The notes under the pieces are model-generated. The model made no database searches. It saw only the letters and a list, made by a program, of their open reading frames with translations, and had not been told where the DNA came from. A stretch of 64,000 bases of DNA from Achromobacter sp. UMC71 (lineage in GTDB: Bacteria; Pseudomonadota; Gammaproteobacteria; Burkholderiales; Burkholderiaceae_B): the NCBI RefSeq assembly GCF_014170305.1, contig NZ_LZZT01000047.1, forward strand, positions 281,879-345,878, written 5' to 3'. This document shows positions 61,773 to 64,000 of the stretch, piece after piece. Within the stretch, counting starts at the first letter, position 1, and each line of letters opens with the position of its first letter. Made by a program: the position numbers and the translations under genes.

Positions 61773-63974
61773 ATGAAAAAAACCTACGCAGCCTCTTTGC
61801 TGGCCGGCGCCTGCGCCGCCAACCCCGCCCTGGCGCTCACCACCGACCCCGCCATCGAAACCCTGGCGCCCACCGTGGTGGAAGGCGACGACGCCGAGGG
61901 CAAGCCCAACGGCCCGCTGGACCTGAACCGCATCGACGGCACCGGCAGCCGCCTGGGCCTGACCCTGCGCGAAACGCCGGCGTCCGTCACCGTCATCAAC
62001 CGCGCCCAGATCGAAGCCCGCGGCGCGCAAAACACCCAGGAAATCGCCCGCGGCATTCCCGGCGTGGACAACGCCTCGCCGCCCGGCTCAGCCGGCGCCG
62101 TCAGCTATCGCGGCTTTTCCGGCGGCCAGGTGTCGCAGCTGTTCAACGGCATCTCGGTGCAATACGACTCGGCCGCGGCGCGGCCGGTGGACAGCTGGAT
62201 CTACGACCGGGTCGAGGCCATCGGCGGCCCGTCGACCTTCCTGTTTGGCGCCGGCGCGGTCGGCGGCGCCATCAACTACGTCACCAAGCTGGCCGAACGC
62301 GACACCTTCTACGAAGGCCAGCTCCGCCTGGGCTCGTTCGACACGCGCCAGCTGTCGGCCGGCATCAACCAGCAACTGGCGGGATCAAACGGCGGCCGCG
62401 GCCACTACCTACGCATCGACGCCAACACCACGTCCAGCCGCGGCTGGGTCGACGGCAACCATTCCAGCGCGACGCAGGTGGCGGCCTCGCTGCTGTCCGA
62501 CCTGGGCGACGACGTGACACAGACCTGGGCCTTCGAATACCAGCGCGAGCGGGTCGAACGGCCCTACTGGGGCACGCCGCTCACGGTGGGCGCGGACGGC
62601 AAAGTCAGCGGCGAAGGCCATATCCGCGGCGGCACGCGTTTCAAGAACTACAACGTCGACGACGGGCTGTACGAGCAGTCGGTGCTGTGGGCCCGCTCGC
62701 TGACCGAGTGGCGCGCCGCGCCCGGCGTGACGTTCAAGAACACGCTGTACTACTACCGGGCCGAACGCGATTTCCGCAACCTGGAAACCTACCGCTACAA
62801 CGGCGCCAACAGCCGCGTGCTGCGCTCGGGCGCCCTGCTGCAGCGGCACGAGCAAAGCCTGGTCGGCAACCGGGTCGAAGGCCTGGTCGAATCCTCGTTG
62901 GCCGGCCTGCCCAGCAGCTGGTCGTTCGGCGCCGACCTGAGCGTGAACAAGCAGACCCGCTATCCCACCAGCCTGCCCGCCACGGTGGATGCCGTGGACC
63001 CCTACGATTTTTCGCCGGGCTATTTCTACGACATCCCCGGCATGACGCGCGGCCATAACCCGGACCGTGACAACCGCATCCGCACGCTGGCATTCACGCT
63101 GGAAAACCGCACCGAGGTGCTGCCGGGCGTAGCGATCGTGTCCGCGCTGCGCCGCGACTTCATCGACCTGGACCTGACGAATCGCCGCGCCGTCTCGGCC
63201 AGCTCGCCCGCGTCCGCCTCGCGAGATTACTCGCCCACCACCGGCCGCCTGGCCGTCAACTGGGTGGTGACGCCGCAGGCCTCGCTGTATGCGCAGTACG
63301 CCACCGCGGCCGATCCCCCGTCCGGCATCATGGCCACGGCCTCGTTCGCCGACGTGCTGAACAACGACAAGCTCACCACCGGCACGCAAAAGGAAGTGGG
63401 CGGCAAGTTCGAATTCTGGGACGGCCGCGGGGCGGCCACCATCGCCGCCTACGAGATCACGCGCAAGAACATCTCCGCGCCCGATCCGAACAATCCGGCG
63501 GTCAGCGTGCCGGTGGGCCAGCAATCGGCCCGCGGGCTGGAACTGGCCGGTGGCCTGCGCCTGACGCGCACCCTGTCGCTGCAGGCCAACGTGGCGTTCG
63601 TCGACCCCAAGTACGACGATTTCTCGCAGACGGTCAACGGCGTGGCCGTGTCGCGCAACGGCAAGGTGCCGACCAATACGCCGCGCCGCGTGGCCAATCT
63701 GTGGCTGGACTACGCCTTCATGCCGGACTGGACCGCCAGCGCCGCCGCACGCTATGTGGGCCGCACCTACGCCGATGCCGCCAACACCGTCTGGGCGCCG
63801 TCCTACATCGTGTTCGACGCCGCCCTGTCGCATCGCATCGACCGCCACTTCACCGTCACCGGCCGGGTCCGCAACCTGACCGACAAGGTGTACGCGGCCA
63901 ACATCACCGGCACGCCGATGTACTACCTGGGCGCGCCGCGCTCGTTCGAACTGTCCCTGCAAGCGCGGTTCTGA
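61773..63974 (+). CDS. TonB-dependent outer-membrane receptor (PfeA/copper-receptor-like), no STN domain
   Basis: The 733-residue receptor starts at the ATG at 61773 (MKKTYAASLLAGACAANPAL). A signal peptide ends near ANPALAL. The plug opens with LGLTLRETPASVTVINRAQI and NTQEIARGIPGVDNASPPGS; the barrel ends FELSLQARF. Typical plug features (RVEAIGGPSTFLFGAGAVGG) are present; there is no STN domain. A tight GCCGGCC/GGCCGGC dyad at 61750-61765 sits just before the ATG and could affect translation. The ligand is unknown, and pairing with DUF2946 hints at copper. Confidence 0.88.
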   Translation: MKKTYAASLLAGACAANPALALTTDPAIETLAPTVVEGDDAEGKPNGPLDLNRIDGTGSRLGLTLRETPASVTVINRAQIEARGAQNTQEIARGIPGVDNASPPGSAGAVSYRGFSGGQVSQLFNGISVQYDSAAARPVDSWIYDRVEAIGGPSTFLFGAGAVGGAINYVTKLAERDTFYEGQLRLGSFDTRQLSAGINQQLAGSNGGRGHYLRIDANTTSSRGWVDGNHSSATQVAASLLSDLGDDVTQTWAFEYQRERVERPYWGTPLTVGADGKVSGEGHIRGGTRFKNYNVDDGLYEQSVLWARSLTEWRAAPGVTFKNTLYYYRAERDFRNLETYRYNGANSRVLRSGALLQRHEQSLVGNRVEGLVESSLAGLPSSWSFGADLSVNKQTRYPTSLPATVDAVDPYDFSPGYFYDIPGMTRGHNPDRDNRIRTLAFTLENRTEVLPGVAIVSALRRDFIDLDLTNRRAVSASSPASASRDYSPTTGRLAVNWVVTPQASLYAQYATAADPPSGIMATASFADVLNNDKLTTGTQKEVGGKFEFWDGRGAATIAAYEITRKNISAPDPNNPAVSVPVGQQSARGLELAGGLRLTRTLSLQANVAFVDPKYDDFSQTVNGVAVSRNGKVPTNTPRRVANLWLDYAFMPDWTASAAARYVGRTYADAANTVWAPSYIVFDAALSHRIDRHFTVTGRVRNLTDKVYAANITGTPMYYLGAPRSFELSLQARF

Positions 63975-63982
63975 GATCTGCC

Positions 63983-64000
63983 ATGAGCGCCATCCACCCC
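63983..64000 (+). CDS. Start of the next gene, cut by the window edge
   Basis: ATG at 63983 begins MSAIHP, eight bases after the TonB receptor stop. Only six codons are visible. It is probably co-transcribed with the receptor. Confidence 0.4.

Overview
The window is GC-rich, tightly packed bacterial chromosome. Three features point to an Alcaligenaceae-type betaproteobacterium, most likely Achromobacter or a close Bordetella relative: FecI/FecR/TonB-receptor iron cassettes, a SphB1-like subtilisin autotransporter, and an Urt urea importer beside an ATP-dependent urea amidolyase. This assignment is an inference; no rRNA or other phylogenetic marker is present. I found no tRNA, rRNA, CRISPR array, insertion sequence, integrase or prophage.

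Layout. (1) 0.3-6.3 kb: one giant helicase-nuclease of the DUF4011/DUF3320 class, a candidate stand-alone anti-phage gene. (2) 6.7-7.5 kb: a META/DUF4377 lipoprotein closed by a strong terminator. (3) 7.7-15.8 kb: two tandem iron-starvation cassettes, each ECF sigma factor, anti-sigma regulator and TonB receptor with a signalling domain; both begin with a Fur-box-like sequence and both receptors share a promoter-like motif. (4) 15.8-18.1 kb: small and unknown genes plus a coding-like remnant. (5) 18.1-23.7 kb: an Mg2+ P-type ATPase with small accessory proteins, then a FixJ-type two-component system; a shared inverted repeat (ATACC-WW-GGTAT) marks both ends. (6) 23.6-26.9 kb: a binding protein co-oriented with a TctE/TctD-like two-component system. 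(7) 27.0-33.5 kb: the subtilisin autotransporter, divergent from a CitMHS citrate transporter and an SDR reductase. (8) 33.5-42.6 kb: small catabolic and transport units under LysR regulators (MFS permease, GAF protein, M38 amidohydrolase, SDRs, LysE exporter), ending in a gene whose best start is out of frame across a G7 tract. (9) 42.8-45.5 kb: a cold-shock protein and small genes. (10) 45.5-48.4 kb: a FecA-like receptor divergent from an Lrp-type regulator, with twin perfect ATTGGCGCCAAT palindromes. (11) 49.0-61.1 kb: the urea regulon. GntR, urea carboxylase and allophanate hydrolase lie on the minus strand, urtABCDE on the plus strand. The divergent region holds a textbook sigma-54 promoter, NtrC-like sites and a GntR-type palindrome. 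(12) 61.2-64.0 kb: a DUF2946 protein, a further TonB receptor, and the first codons of another gene.

Working together: iron scavenging is the main theme, with four TonB receptors and two dedicated sigma/anti-sigma pairs. The second coherent unit imports urea at ATP cost and degrades it through allophanate to ammonia and CO2, apparently under nitrogen control. Coordinates come from reading the sequence. Domain names come from recognised motifs, not from a database search.
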